Below the pieces are notes generated by a model. That model was not told the origin of the DNA. It ran no database searches and saw nothing but the letters and a program-made list of their open reading frames with translations. A stretch of 64,000 nucleotides of DNA from Anaerolineales bacterium (GTDB taxonomy: Bacteria > Chloroflexota > Anaerolineae > Anaerolineales > UBA11579), in contig JAJTXV010000004.1 in assembly GCA_021463845.1 (NCBI GenBank), positions 62,001 to 126,000 of the forward strand, written 5' to 3'. Below are positions 29,512 to 39,088 of the stretch, one piece after another (position 1 is the stretch's first letter; the number at the start of each line of letters is the position of its first letter). The position numbers and the translations under genes were made by a program.

Positions 29512-31300
29512 CGCTCAGGCGCAGCACAGCCAGGAAGGCTTCCTGCGGGATCTCCACGCTGCCCACCATCTTCATGCGCTTCTTACCCTTCTTTTGCTTT
29601 TCCAGCAGTTTGCGCTTGCGGGTGATGTCACCGCCGTAGCACTTGGCCAGCACGTCCTTGCGCATCGCCTGCACATTCGCACGCGAGATCACCCGCCCCT
29701 GCGATACGGCCTGGATCGGCACCACGAACATCTGGCGCGGGATCAGATCCTTCAGTTTGGTGATGACGGCCTGGCCCTTGTGAAAGGCCGATTCCTTGTG
29801 CACGATGGTGGTGAAGGCATCCACCGGCTCATAGTTCACATGGATCTCCAGCTTGACCAGCTTGTCGGCGCGGTATTCCTTGAATTGGTAGTCCAGCGAG
29901 GCGTAGCCGCGCGTGACCGACTTGAGCTGATCGAAGAAGTCAATGATGATCTCGGCCAGCGGGATCTCAAAGTTGAGCTGCACCCGGTCCTTGCCCTGAT
30001 GGTCCTGCCCGGTGAAGATGCCGCGGCGGCGTTTGACCATCTCCATCACCGGGCCATAGTAGCTGGTGGGCGTGAAGATCTGAATATCCATCCACGGCTC
30101 GCGCACTTCCACGATCTCGCCCTCATTGGGCAGCTCGGCCGGCGAGTCGATGCGCAAGGTTTCGCCAGACTGCAGCACCACCTCATACGCCACGGAGGGC
30201 GCGGTAACGATGATGTCCAGGTCGTACTCGCGCTCCAGGCGCTCCTGCACGATCTCCATATGGAACATGCCCAGGAAACCACAGCGGAAGCCGAAGTTCA
30301 GCGCCTGCGACGTCTCAGGTTCATATACCAATGAAGCATCGTTGAGTTGCAGCTTCTCCAGCGCTTCCTTGAGTTCCTGGTAGTCGTCACCCTCTACCGG
30401 GTAGATGCCGGCAAACACCATGGATTTGACCTGGCGGTAGCCGGGCAGCGGCTCGCTGGCCGGGTTGGCCTTATAAGTGAGCGTGTCGCCCACCCGGCAC
30501 TCCGAGACTGATTTGAAGCCGGTGGCGACATAGCCCACCTCGCCGGTGTTCAGGCTGGCCCCGGCGGTCAGCCGCGGGGTGAAGCTGCCCACTTCGATCG
30601 GCTTGAACTCCGCATTGGTGGCCATCAGCCGCAGGGTTTCGTCACCCTTTACGCTGCCATCCATCACGCGCACATACGCCACCACCCCCTTGTAGGTGTC
30701 ATAGTGTGAATCAAAGATCAGGGCGCGCAACGGCGCATCCGGGTCGCCTTTGGGCGGCGGCACGCGCGCCACAACCGCCTCCAGCACCGCTTCCACATTC
30801 AAGCCAGACTTGGCCGAAATTTGCAGCACTTCCTCGGCGGGCACGCCCAGCAGCTCAACGATCTCCGCCGTCACGCGCTCCGGGTCGGCTGCGGGCATGT
30901 CGATCTTATTAATGACCGGAATGATCTCCAGGTCCGAGCCCAGCGCCAAGTACAGATTGGCCAAGGTCTGCGCCTGCACGCCCTGGCTGGCATCCACAAT
31001 CAGCACCGCTCCTTCGCACGCTTCCAAGGCCCGGCTCACTTCGTAGCCAAAGTCCACATGGCCCGGCGTATCGATCAGATGCAGCTCGTACTCCTGGCCG
31101 TCCTTGGCCTTGTACTGCATGCGCACCGCCGAAGCCTTGATGGTGACGCCCTTCTCGCGCTCCAGGTCCATGCTGTCCAGCACCTGGGCCTGCATGTCAC
31201 GCGCCGACACGGTGCCGGTCAGCTGCAGCAGCCGGTCTGCCAGGGTGGATTTGCCATGATCAATATGGGCAATGATGCAAAAATTACGGATATGTTGCAT
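29498..31300 (-). CDS. lepA: Elongation factor 4 (LepA), ribosome back-translocase GTPase
   Basis: The 600-residue translational GTPase has G1 AHIDHGKST (about 11-19), the effector segment [12 protein letters not shown]3 DTPGHVDF and G4 NKID, and the LepA-specific C-terminal domain, for example [15 protein letters not shown]. The ATG at 31300 is preferred over the TTG nine bases upstream. A TATACT -10 box ends 9 nt before it, so the mRNA leader is very short or absent. Its 3' end overlaps the flippase gene by 14 nt, making lepA the first gene of a transcript that continues into the glycan locus. Confidence 0.97.
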   Translation of the reverse strand: MQHIRNFCIIAHIDHGKSTLADRLLQLTGTVSARDMQAQVLDSMDLEREKGVTIKASAVRMQYKAKDGQEYELHLIDTPGHVDFGYEVSRALEACEGAVLIVDASQGVQAQTLANLYLALGSDLEIIPVINKIDMPAADPERVTAEIVELLGVPAEEVLQISAKSGLNVEAVLEAVVARVPPPKGDPDAPLRALIFDSHYDTYKGVVAYVRVMDGSVKGDETLRLMATNAEFKPIEVGSFTPRLTAGASLNTGEVGYVATGFKSVSECRVGDTLTYKANPASEPLPGYRQVKSMVFAGIYPVEGDDYQELKEALEKLQLNDASLVYEPETSQALNFGFRCGFLGMFHMEIVQERLEREYDLDIIVTAPSVAYEVVLQSGETLRIDSPAELPNEGEIVEVREPWMDIQIFTPTSYYGPVMEMVKRRRGIFTGQDHQGKDRVQLNFEIPLAEIIIDFFDQLKSVTRGYASLDYQFKEYRADKLVKLEIHVNYEPVDAFTTIVHKESAFHKGQAVITKLKDLIPRQMFVVPIQAVSQGRVISRANVQAMRKDVLAKCYGGDITRKRKLLEKQKKGKKRMKMVGSVEIPQEAFLAVLRLSDDKN

Positions 31301-31309
31301 AGAGCGCAA

Positions 31310-31315
31310 AGTATA
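31310..31315 (-). promoter_or_regulatory. -10 box TATACT for lepA
   Basis: On the minus strand TATACT ends 9 nt before the lepA ATG, predicting a leader of only about 2 nt. It also marks the likely promoter for the lepA-flippase-epimerase unit. No strong -35 is seen. Confidence 0.5.
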
Positions 31316-31344
31316 ACTGAGCGAAGGTTTGGGCGCGACAGGCG

Positions 31345-32049
31345 CTAAAGCAAACGCGCTTGCACCTTATCGCTGGTGATCTCGCGCAGTACATCGGCCG
31401 CCACCCAGCGCGCCGCCCGCGCCCCTATCGCAGAACCACTCTGCTCGGCCGTCCGCGCGATCCGCTTGGCGGACGCCACCGCCTGCTTATTCAGAAACTT
31501 GCTGCGCTTGCCCAGCTGGCGCAGCGCCCAGCTGCTGGCTTTCTTTACAAAATTGCGCTCGTCATCCGCCACCGCTTCGATGGCCGGGAAGAAACCCAGG
31601 AAGGTTTCCTCCGGCTCCCGTTTGCGGTGCACGGCCAGCCAGGCCATCATCGCCAGCCCGGCCCGGCGCACAAACTCGCGCTTGGAGCGCGTCCACTGAT
31701 AGGCCTTGTCGAAGGCGTACGGCGTCGGCTCGAACAGATGGCCGGTCACCGTATCGCAAATATCCCATGAGTGAAACTCGCCCACCCAGGCATCCATCTG
31801 CGCTTTGGTGACCTGTTTCGGGTCATCTATGAAGGCGGCCAGCAAACGGGCCTCGTGGTAGCCGCTGTCCCACAGCTCCAACGCCAGCGCATGGTCTTTG
31901 CAGTGCTGCTTGGCGATGGCGTGCAGCGCCGGGTGCGGCACGCCGAAGGCTTTGTCCGTCGCGATCCCAAACCGCGCCATGCCGGCCAGGTTCTTGGCAG
32001 TGCCGAGAGACTTGAGCTGCTTGATGATTGCGTTGGACTTAGCGCTCAT
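31345..32049 (-). CDS. alkD: DNA alkylation repair protein (AlkD-like HEAT-repeat glycosylase)
   Basis: The 234-residue, helix-rich protein fits the AlkD family, which excises cationic alkylated bases such as 3- and 7-methylpurines using ALK/HEAT repeats. The family signature around the catalytic aspartate is visible as [13 protein letters not shown], along with the [14 protein letters not shown] and [16 protein letters not shown] repeat segments. It is preceded by a repeat-filled intergenic region and followed by the lepA promoter, so it is probably a single-gene unit. It is one of four base-excision-type DNA repair genes in the window. Confidence 0.9.
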   Translation of the reverse strand: MSAKSNAIIKQLKSLGTAKNLAGMARFGIATDKAFGVPHPALHAIAKQHCKDHALALELWDSGYHEARLLAAFIDDPKQVTKAQMDAWVGEFHSWDICDTVTGHLFEPTPYAFDKAYQWTRSKREFVRRAGLAMMAWLAVHRKREPEETFLGFFPAIEAVADDERNFVKKASSWALRQLGKRSKFLNKQAVASAKRIARTAEQSGSAIGARAARWVAADVLREITSDKVQARLL

Positions 32050-32061
32050 AAATTACTTCAC

Positions 32062-32136
32062 TTAACCGCAGATGGACGCAGATACACGCAGATAAGGCAA
32101 AAATCTGTGTTCATCTGTGTTTATCTGTGGATTAAC
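32062..32136. repeat. Imperfect inverted repeat of ccgcagatggacgcagat type
   Basis: The left arm taaccgcagatggacgcagat and the right arm atctgtgtttatctgtggatta are imperfect complements separated by a short AT-rich spacer. It belongs to the same family as 364-412 and 32225-32260 and lies just upstream of the alkD start. Confidence 0.6.
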
Positions 32137-32187
32137 CTCATTTAGGTTGATAAACACCCGCGCTTCGCTCGAAGTGACAAATTCAAA

Positions 32188-32216
32188 AATTCTTTGTGCT
32201 CTTTGTGCCTTTGCAG
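32188..32216. repeat. Single arm of the ctttgtgctctttgtg repeat family
   Basis: The bases ttctttgtgctctttgtg followed by cctttgcagtt match the right arm of the 27389-27456 inverted repeat, but here no partner arm is present. It is enclosed between two copies of the cgcagat family. Confidence 0.55.
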
Positions 32217-32224
32217 TTACTGGT

Positions 32225-32260
32225 TTTATCTGCGTCCATCCGCGTTTATCTGCGGCAAAG
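32225..32260. repeat. ttatctgcgtccatccgcg repeat next to the gatA stop
   Basis: The bases ttatctgcgtccatccgcg and tttatctgcgg form a further copy of the cgcagat family, in the opposite orientation to the left arm at 32062, ending 3-4 nt before the gatA stop codon. The 32062-32260 interval as a whole is therefore a nested palindrome. Confidence 0.55.
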
Positions 32261-32262
32261 GT

Positions 32263-33846
32263 TTAGATGTTTACCAGCACCGCTGGCCGCTCGGCCCGCC
32301 AGGCTTCGCCTGCCGTGGCCGCCTCGAAGGCTCGCGCTGCACGCAGCAGGGTCGCCTCCGAGAAGTCCGGCCCGATCAGCTGCACGCCCAGCGGCAAGCG
32401 CTCGCTGCTCAACCCCGCCGGCAGCGAGATGGCCGGCACGCCGGCGTGGTTGGCCGGCACTGTCAGCTGGTCGGCGTACTGCATCAGCACCGAGTCGCCG
32501 TAAATATCGCCCACCGGGAAGGCTGGCGTAGGCGTGGTGGCGGTCAGCAGGGCGTCCAGCTTGTGCGTCCCGTTGGCGTCGAACGCGGCGTCAAAGTCGC
32601 CACGGATCAGTGAGCGCACTTGCAGGGCGCGGTGGTAATACTGCTCGCTGTACTGGGCCGCGCTCACATACATGCCCATCAAAATACGCAGCTTGGGCTG
32701 CGGGCCAAAACCCTCGGCCCGCGTCTTGCGGTACAGGTCACGCAGGTCCTTGGGCTTGAACGCCGTGCGGTGGCCGTACTTGACGCCATCGAAGCGGTGC
32801 AGGTTGGACGCCGCCTCGACGCGCGAGATCACAAAGTAGGCCGGGATCCCGTAGCGCGTGTGCGGCATGGGCACGCCTTCCACGATACGCGCCCCGGCGT
32901 CCGAGAGCTTGTCGGCCGCCCGCAGCACCGCATCGGCGATCTCTTTGGGCAGCGGCTGGCTGTCCATCTCGCCGGTCTCGTGATTGAAGAAGGTGATCTT
33001 GTCGTAATCCGGCGAAAGGCCGATGCGCATGCCCTTGACTCCCTCTTCCAGCGCGGCGGTGTAATCCGGCACCGGGGTGGCCGCGGCGGTGCTGTCGTGC
33101 GCGTCCGGCCCGGCGATGACGTTCAGCATCATGGCCGCATCGCGCACCGTGCGCGCCACCGGGCCGGGGCAGTCCAGCGAGGAGCCGAACGCGATCAGCC
33201 CATAGCGCGAGACGCGCCCATAGGTCGGCTTCATCCCCACCACGCCGCAGAATGCGGCGGGCTGGCGGATGGAGCCGGCCGTATCCGTGCCCAGCGAGAG
33301 CGCGCCCTCGCCGGCAGCCACAGCCGCGGCGCTGCCGCCGCTGCTGCCGCCGGGCACATGCGCCGGGTTCCACGGGTTGCGTGAGGCCGGCTGGTAAGCC
33401 GACGACTCGTTGGACGAGCCATAGGTGAATTCATCCAAATTGACCTTGCCCAGCATCACCGCCCCAGCCGCGTTCATGCGCTCGACCGGCGTGGCGGTAT
33501 ATGGGGCGACAAAGTTCGAGAGAATACGTGAGGCGGCCGTGCTGAGCACATCTTTGACCGCGAAAATATCCTTGACGGTGTACGGTACACCCGCCAGCGG
33601 GCCTGGCACTTCGCCCTTGGCCAGGCGTGCATCCACGGCTTTGGCCTGGGCGCGGGCTTGCTCCTCGCTGACGGTGATGAAGGCGTGCACTTTCTCGACC
33701 TCATCCCGCGGCCCATCCAGGCGGCCGGGTTCACCGTCCACAGCGCGCACGCGCTCCAGGGCGGCTTCGGTCGCCTCGACGGCAGACACGTCTTTCTTGC
33801 GGATCAGCTCGGCAAGTTCGTGGGCAGACAGATCAGCCAGCTGCAT
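32263..33846 (-). CDS. gatA: Aspartyl/glutamyl-tRNA amidotransferase subunit A
   Basis: This is the amidase subunit of GatCAB, which releases ammonia from glutamine and passes it to GatB to convert Glu-tRNA(Gln) or Asp-tRNA(Asn). The 527-residue protein shows the amidase-signature triad: K92 in TVKD, S168 in PGGSSGGS and S192 in TAGSIRQPAAFCG, spaced as in known GatA. It starts with a one-base overlap (TGATG) with the gatC stop. It is longer than the usual 480-490 residues, with extra sequence near 30-60 and 280-300. No gatB is in the window. Confidence 0.95.
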   Translation of the reverse strand: MQLADLSAHELAELIRKKDVSAVEATEAALERVRAVDGEPGRLDGPRDEVEKVHAFITVSEEQARAQAKAVDARLAKGEVPGPLAGVPYTVKDIFAVKDVLSTAASRILSNFVAPYTATPVERMNAAGAVMLGKVNLDEFTYGSSNESSAYQPASRNPWNPAHVPGGSSGGSAAAVAAGEGALSLGTDTAGSIRQPAAFCGVVGMKPTYGRVSRYGLIAFGSSLDCPGPVARTVRDAAMMLNVIAGPDAHDSTAAATPVPDYTAALEEGVKGMRIGLSPDYDKITFFNHETGEMDSQPLPKEIADAVLRAADKLSDAGARIVEGVPMPHTRYGIPAYFVISRVEAASNLHRFDGVKYGHRTAFKPKDLRDLYRKTRAEGFGPQPKLRILMGMYVSAAQYSEQYYHRALQVRSLIRGDFDAAFDANGTHKLDALLTATTPTPAFPVGDIYGDSVLMQYADQLTVPANHAGVPAISLPAGLSSERLPLGVQLIGPDFSEATLLRAARAFEAATAGEAWRAERPAVLVNI

Positions 33847-34166
33847 CAGTCCAGCTCCTCATGCGGAATGCCGGGCACAACAAAGTAGCCCTCACTGGTC
33901 TGCGGCGCACGCGTCTTGATGTCGCCCGCCTCCGGCGCCAACGCCGCTGCATCCTTGCGCAGCGGGGCGCGCACATCCGGCGGGAAGGGCACGCCGTGGG
34001 CAGCCGGCGGCGTGCCTTCAGGGATGGGGATGGCCGCCAATTCTTCGATGGATTTCAGTTGCTTATTGAGCTGGTCTCGCAAATACTCGGCTTCCTCAGC
34101 CGTCAGCTCCAGGGCAGCCAGTTCTACGAGATGATTAAAGAGGTCGGGAGAAATTTGATCGGGCAT
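33846..34166 (-). CDS. gatC: Aspartyl/glutamyl-tRNA amidotransferase subunit C
   Basis: This 106-residue subunit stabilises GatA and bridges to GatB. The N-terminal helix pair (LVELAALELTAEEAEYLRDQLNKQL) and the C-terminal strand region (VRAPLRKDAA, GYFVVPGI) are typical. The ATG at 34166 follows GGAG at a suitable distance, and a TATACT -10 box lies at 34185-34190. It is transcribed away from the acyl-CoA dehydrogenase gene and is coupled to gatA by the TGATG overlap. Confidence 0.93.
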   Translation of the reverse strand: MPDQISPDLFNHLVELAALELTAEEAEYLRDQLNKQLKSIEELAAIPIPEGTPPAAHGVPFPPDVRAPLRKDAAALAPEAGDIKTRAPQTSEGYFVVPGIPHEELD

Positions 34167-34184
34167 TTTAAGCGCTCCGCGGGC

Positions 34185-34225
34185 AGTATACCATCCGAGG
34201 TTCGGCAGGCTCGCGATGCTATAAT
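34185..34225. promoter_or_regulatory. Divergent -10 boxes for gatCA and the acyl-CoA dehydrogenase gene
   Basis: TATACT on the minus strand (34185-34190) serves gatC. TATAAT on the plus strand (34220-34225) serves the dehydrogenase, whose ATG at 34266 follows a GGAGG. The two -10 boxes are only 29 nt apart, so polymerases on the two promoters would compete for overlapping DNA. No -35 consensus is seen for either. Confidence 0.6.
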
Positions 34226-34265
34226 CACCCTACTCCAACTTAAAAATCCTACGGAGGCTCCCCGC

Positions 34266-35432
<1,167 letters not shown>

Positions 35433-35436
35433 TGCC

Positions 35437-36489
35437 ATGAAACGCTGCATTTGGCTTGTAGCAACCCTGCTGCTGGCCGGCTGCTCCCAGCCCGCCGTAT
35501 TGCCAACCACACTGCCCGCCACCCCGGCGGGCAGTGCTGTTCTCAAAGGCTACGGCATCTCGCCGCTGGGGTTTCCAGCTGATTTCAGCCAGTACCCACA
35601 ATTTCTCGAAGAGGTCGCCAGCCTGCCCAACGCCGCAGTCATGTTCAACGGCGCCTGGCGTGATTCGATCGACAGCAGCGGCCAGCCACCCCAGGCGGCG
35701 GCCGGCCTCATGCAAGCGGCGACCGACTATGGCTTCACGCCCATCATCGTCTTCGGCTGGCGCAGCAGCAATGCGCAGCTGCACTTGGACGTGTCCTCTG
35801 ACCCAACCAACAACTGGAGCAACCCAGATGCGCGCGCCTTGTTCATTGAGATGCTGGCGGGTTTCGCTACACAACACCAGCCGCCCTACATCTTCCTGGG
35901 CAATGAGAATGATGACTACTTCATCGCTCAGCCCGAGGATTATGTACGTTGGATCGAGGTCTACAACCAGGCTTATGACGCCATCAAGGCTGCCTCACCT
36001 GCTACGCAGGTTGGCCCCATCTTCCAATACGAGCACATGGCCGGCCTCGGCCTGCTCAACGGCTGGAACCAAGCCCACTGGGGCGCGCTCGAAGCTCACG
36101 ATCTGAACAAGGTGGATGTTGTCGGCATTACGCTCTACCCCTGGTTCAGCGTTGCCACTCCCCAGCAGATTCCGGATGACTATCTGGCTCCTCTCTTACA
36201 GCGCACCGGCGCCACACCGATTGCGATCACTGAAACGGGCTGGCCCGCCGATATACAAGGGCTGCAGGCGCCCTGGCAGGCAAGCCCGCAGGCGCAAGTG
36301 GACTATGTGGATGCGCTGCAGCGCATACTTCAAGGGACCAGCGTAAGCATCCTAAACTGGTTGTTCATCAACCCTATCGCCGCCGAGCCCAACTCGTTGG
36401 AAGTGCAGTTATTTGGCAGCATATCTCTACGCACTGTTAGCGGGGACAAACGCCCCGTATACGACGCATGGGTCAACTTCCTGCCCTAG
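35437..36489 (+). CDS. Lipoprotein with a clan GH-A glycoside hydrolase-like domain
   Basis: The 350-residue protein begins with a lipoprotein signal (MKRCIWLVATLLLAGC). The barrel shows the two glutamates expected of clan GH-A retaining enzymes: acid/base in FLGNEND and nucleophile in AITETGWP, followed by LNWLFINP. It resembles GH53/GH39-type endo-glycosidases, but the family is not certain. It starts 4 nt after the acyl-CoA dehydrogenase stop and may ride on that transcript. The predicted location is the outer face of the membrane, where it could act on polysaccharide. Confidence 0.7.
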   Translation: MKRCIWLVATLLLAGCSQPAVLPTTLPATPAGSAVLKGYGISPLGFPADFSQYPQFLEEVASLPNAAVMFNGAWRDSIDSSGQPPQAAAGLMQAATDYGFTPIIVFGWRSSNAQLHLDVSSDPTNNWSNPDARALFIEMLAGFATQHQPPYIFLGNENDDYFIAQPEDYVRWIEVYNQAYDAIKAASPATQVGPIFQYEHMAGLGLLNGWNQAHWGALEAHDLNKVDVVGITLYPWFSVATPQQIPDDYLAPLLQRTGATPIAITETGWPADIQGLQAPWQASPQAQVDYVDALQRILQGTSVSILNWLFINPIAAEPNSLEVQLFGSISLRTVSGDKRPVYDAWVNFLP

Positions 36490-36504
36490 ACACGCCGGGG
36501 ACAG

Positions 36505-37794
36505 CTACTGTGATGGCCACACGATGTGTGCGCCTAACACTTCTAAGGGAGGTAAAAGGTATACAACCTCGGACGACATTGGATACTCATACAGTACTTC
36601 TGCTGTAGCCAGATCCACTACCACGGCGCTTTCTACTAGAAAAGTATATTCGTCAGGACCCGTAAACCGAAAGCCTACAAAAGCGCTTCCATCCGGACTG
36701 ACGGCCATGGGCAGCACGTTTGGCAGGGTATTTGCCGGCTCACCTTCCACTACTGTGAAAGGTATCTCGGCGGATGGGCTCCAGGCGGAATAGTATTCCG
36801 TTTCGGATCCTTCAATGGTGGCTCCTGCGATCTGTTGCACAAAAAGCAAGTAATCGCCTCGCTGCCACAATGGGAACAGCTTTCCTACATCCGGTAAGAA
36901 GTACTCCCGCTCCAGGGCGCGTTCCGTCTGGAAGGTGGCCACATGCGCCAGCAGCTCCATCGTCTCGCTATCAACCAGGTCGTATTGATAGCGACCGGCG
37001 CTGCGCTGGGAAGACATGTAATCACGCACCTGGCCCAGTTCCGGATGTACACATAGATACCAGCACGAAGGGGAGTTAAAGTCTGGCTTAAGGCCATCGT
37101 GCGTAAGCAAAACCTCGATTGCTTCATATCTAGGGCTGGGCCAAACCGTCTCTTGGCCTGTAGACAGGTCGTAGGTGGTGCGCACATTAGTGTCTACGTA
37201 GCTCAAAATATCTTCTGTGGTGGACCAGTTAACAACGCGAGCATCAGCAACATGCGTTAGATCGCCGGTTGCCAGGCTGTACACCCACAATGAACTGAGA
37301 CCGGCATTGTGCGCTTGGAAGTTCAGCCATTGCTGGCTGGGCGACCAAACCGCCTGCCCGAGAGTGCCCCCAGCAGTCACTTGCGCTGACAGGTCAATCG
37401 CGCGGCTCTCGCCGCTTTCCAGATCATAGATCACCCCCTCACCACCAAAACCAGTGGCGTTGAACAACATGCGACCGTCAGGGGAGAGGGCCATTCTCCA
37501 CGAGTCCTCTATGGAAATGGTCGCCACAACATCCTCGCTGCCTAATTCAATCACGCGGATGACAAGCTGTTCGCCCTCGTAGCCCCACATCGCCAGGCGC
37601 GGGTTCGGCCCGCTGTAGGGCAGTGGAATGTCCGTCGGGCTGGGCTGCGCAGCGGGGTCAGCCGCCACCGTTGCAGTGGCGGCGCTGGTTGCCGTGCTGG
37701 CTTCAGGCTGCGCCGCTGATGTGGCCGCGGGCGCAGAGCTGCAGCCGCACAGCGCAACCAGGCAAAGGAGTGAGATCAGGGCATAGGTTCGCAT
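36505..37794 (-). CDS. Lipoprotein with a TolB/WD40-like beta-propeller
   Basis: The 429-residue protein starts with a signal peptide ending in the lipobox LCGC, followed by an Ala/Thr/Pro-rich linker of about 40 residues. The rest is built of repeated beta-strand units such as WRMALSPDGRMLFNATG, QAVWSPSQQWLNFQAHN, LWVYSLATGDLTHV and MAVSPDGSAFVGFRF, the pattern of a propeller. The function is unknown; such proteins often bind partners or glycans outside the cell. It converges on the GH-A lipoprotein gene with only 15 nt between stops and no clear terminator. Its third codon positions look less GC-rich than those of its neighbours, which may hint at different origin. Confidence 0.65.
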   Translation of the reverse strand: MRTYALISLLCLVALCGCSSAPAATSAAQPEASTATSAATATVAADPAAQPSPTDIPLPYSGPNPRLAMWGYEGEQLVIRVIELGSEDVVATISIEDSWRMALSPDGRMLFNATGFGGEGVIYDLESGESRAIDLSAQVTAGGTLGQAVWSPSQQWLNFQAHNAGLSSLWVYSLATGDLTHVADARVVNWSTTEDILSYVDTNVRTTYDLSTGQETVWPSPRYEAIEVLLTHDGLKPDFNSPSCWYLCVHPELGQVRDYMSSQRSAGRYQYDLVDSETMELLAHVATFQTERALEREYFLPDVGKLFPLWQRGDYLLFVQQIAGATIEGSETEYYSAWSPSAEIPFTVVEGEPANTLPNVLPMAVSPDGSAFVGFRFTGPDEYTFLVESAVVVDLATAEVLYEYPMSSEVVYLLPPLEVLGAHIVWPSQ

Positions 37795-37899
37795 AACTCA
37801 ATAGCTCCCTTTCAGATGTAATACTCTAACAGTGATTGAAGCCACACTCGCTGGCCCATGCGTACTGATTCTTGCAAAGCACATATCTACCAGCGCCGA

Positions 37900-37905
37900 T
37901 ATAAT
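37900..37905 (+). promoter_or_regulatory. -10 box TATAAT for the DsbA/FrnE-like gene
   Basis: A TATAAT hexamer lies 37 nt upstream of the ATG at 37943, which also has an AAGGAAG Shine-Dalgarno. No convincing -35 is seen. Confidence 0.5.
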
Positions 37906-37942
37906 CGCCTACACATCATTGCAAAGGAAGTAACGAACCACA

Positions 37943-38593
37943 ATGAAGATTGATATCTGGAGCGACATCGCTTGCCCCTTCTGCTACGCCGGCACCACCC
38001 AGCTCAGCCAGGCCCTGGCCAATTTTGAGCACAAGGATCAGGTGCAGATCGTGCATCACAGCTTTCAGCTTGACCCAAGCTCTCCCTTCGAGCCACAGCA
38101 GAGCATCAATGCCATGCTGGCCGCCAAGCGCGGCATCTCTGAAGATCAGGCCGACCAGATGAACCAACAGGTGGGCCAGATGTTTGCCGGCCTGGGGCTG
38201 AGCATGAACCATCATCACGCCAAGCTGGTCAACACCTTGCATGCCCATCGCCTGGTGCACTTTGCCGCGGCCCACGGCAAACAGGCGGCCATGCTGGCGC
38301 GCTTGTTCAAGGCCTACTTCACCGATGGCCTCAACACCGCCGACACCGAGACGCTTGTGCAGCTGGCCGGCGAGGTGGGCCTCGAGCCAGACGCGGCTCG
38401 CGCCGCCCTGGAGTCAGACGCCTACACCGCCGAAGTGCAAGCGGACATCAACCAGGCCGCCCAATATGGCATTCAGGGCGTGCCCTTCTTTATCTTCGAC
38501 AACAAGTACGCCATCTCCGGCGCGCAGGGCGCCGAGGCCTTCGGCCAGGCGCTCGACCAGATCTGGCAGGAGCTACACGCCGCGGCTGCATAG
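37943..38593 (+). CDS. DsbA-family oxidoreductase, FrnE-like
   Basis: The 216-residue protein has no signal peptide, so it is cytoplasmic. It carries the thioredoxin-like active site CPFC (C11-C14) right after the first strand, a long helical insert, and the cis-proline loop GVPFFIF near 185. FrnE-type proteins are predicted disulfide oxidoreductases or isomerases. The start is supported by AAGGAAG. It stands alone, followed by a long repeat-rich intergenic region. Confidence 0.88.
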   Translation: MKIDIWSDIACPFCYAGTTQLSQALANFEHKDQVQIVHHSFQLDPSSPFEPQQSINAMLAAKRGISEDQADQMNQQVGQMFAGLGLSMNHHHAKLVNTLHAHRLVHFAAAHGKQAAMLARLFKAYFTDGLNTADTETLVQLAGEVGLEPDAARAALESDAYTAEVQADINQAAQYGIQGVPFFIFDNKYAISGAQGAEAFGQALDQIWQELHAAAA

Positions 38594-38608
38594 TTAGCTC
38601 AACTCCCT

Positions 38609-38701
38609 CATTGCGCGGACCATCCCGCGCTACCTCCGTCATTGCGCGGACCATCCCGCGCTACCTCCGTCATTGCGAGGACCATCCCGCGCCACCTCCG
38701 T
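38609..38701. repeat. Tandem array, three units of 31 nt
   Basis: Units at 38609-38639, 38640-38670 and 38671-38701 read cattgcgcggaccatcccgc plus gctacctccgt, with two substitutions in the third. A diverged fourth unit runs into the cattgcgagg repeat that follows. The units abut with no spacers. Confidence 0.85.
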
Positions 38702-38757
38702 CATTGCGAGGAGTATTCCAGCGCGCAAGCGGTGGAAACGGACGAAGCAATCTGGTT
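38702..38757. repeat. Dispersed repeat, cattgcgagg / gaagcaatct family (copy 2)
   Basis: It begins cattgcgaggagtattcc and ends gacgaagcaatctgg, matching the ends of copies near 260 and 58724. It is fused to the tandem array that repeats its left end. Confidence 0.6.
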
Positions 38758-38795
38758 TTAGTCAAACGTGCCCCTGAGCGCAGCGCCAGTTACTC

Positions 38796-38822
38796 CGTCC
38801 AGCCGCTTGACAAACGCCTCTC
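38796..38822. repeat. Second copy of the gtccagccgcttgac sequence
   Basis: The bases ccgtccagccgcttgac and aaacgcctc match 2558-2583 with two or three differences. Confidence 0.4.
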
Positions 38823-38889
38823 ACACCTTGCCCCATTGGCCGCCCCGCGTTATAGACAGCAGCAGGCTGGCCCAACTTTCCAAACCTTG

Positions 38890-38927
38890 TCATTCCGAAC
38901 GAGGCCGCAGGCCGAGGAGGAATCCGT
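38890..38927. repeat. Dispersed palindromic element tcattccgaacgag / gaggaatccgt (copy 1)
   Basis: It has an internal ggccgcaggcc palindrome. The copy at 54787-54828 has the same ends in inverse orientation but a different central palindrome, as expected for a stem-loop under structural rather than sequence constraint. Confidence 0.6.
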
Positions 38928-39007
38928 TATGCGTCCATTTAAAGGATTAAAAGTCTGAGAAAGGATAGGCCAAACATTCAAGCCAAAAAAGTTGTTACTA
39001 ATATATT

Positions 39008-39035
39008 TTGACCCCCACCCCCTTTCGCGCATAAT
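39008..39035 (+). promoter_or_regulatory. Sigma-70-type promoter for the alpha/beta hydrolase lipoprotein gene
   Basis: TTGACC (39008-39013) and CATAAT (39030-39035) are 16 nt apart, predicting transcription start near 39042. Confidence 0.6.
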
Positions 39036-39088
39036 AACTTTCACCCTTGGGCCAACTTCCCCCGTATCCACTGGGTAAACTACTGCCT

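Larger units (their letters stand above)
38594..39007. other. Long intergenic region made mostly of repeats
   Basis: About 410 nt without a credible gene. It contains a tandem array of a 31-nt unit (38609-38701), a copy of the cattgcgagg/gaagcaatct family (38702-38757), a match to 2558-2583 (38796-38822) and a tcattccgaacgag/gaggaatccg inverted element (38890-38927), then an AT-rich stretch leading to the next promoter. The two ORFs in the track here are repeat-derived and not gene-like. Confidence 0.65.

Noticed and set aside
38609-38701. Possible CRISPR array
   Set aside because: The 31-nt units abut directly with no spacers, and no cas genes are nearby. It is a simple tandem repeat.
38611-38958. 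115-residue ORF in the repeat region
   Set aside because: Its N-terminal half is translated tandem repeat and the rest is repeat-family DNA; no ribosome binding site.
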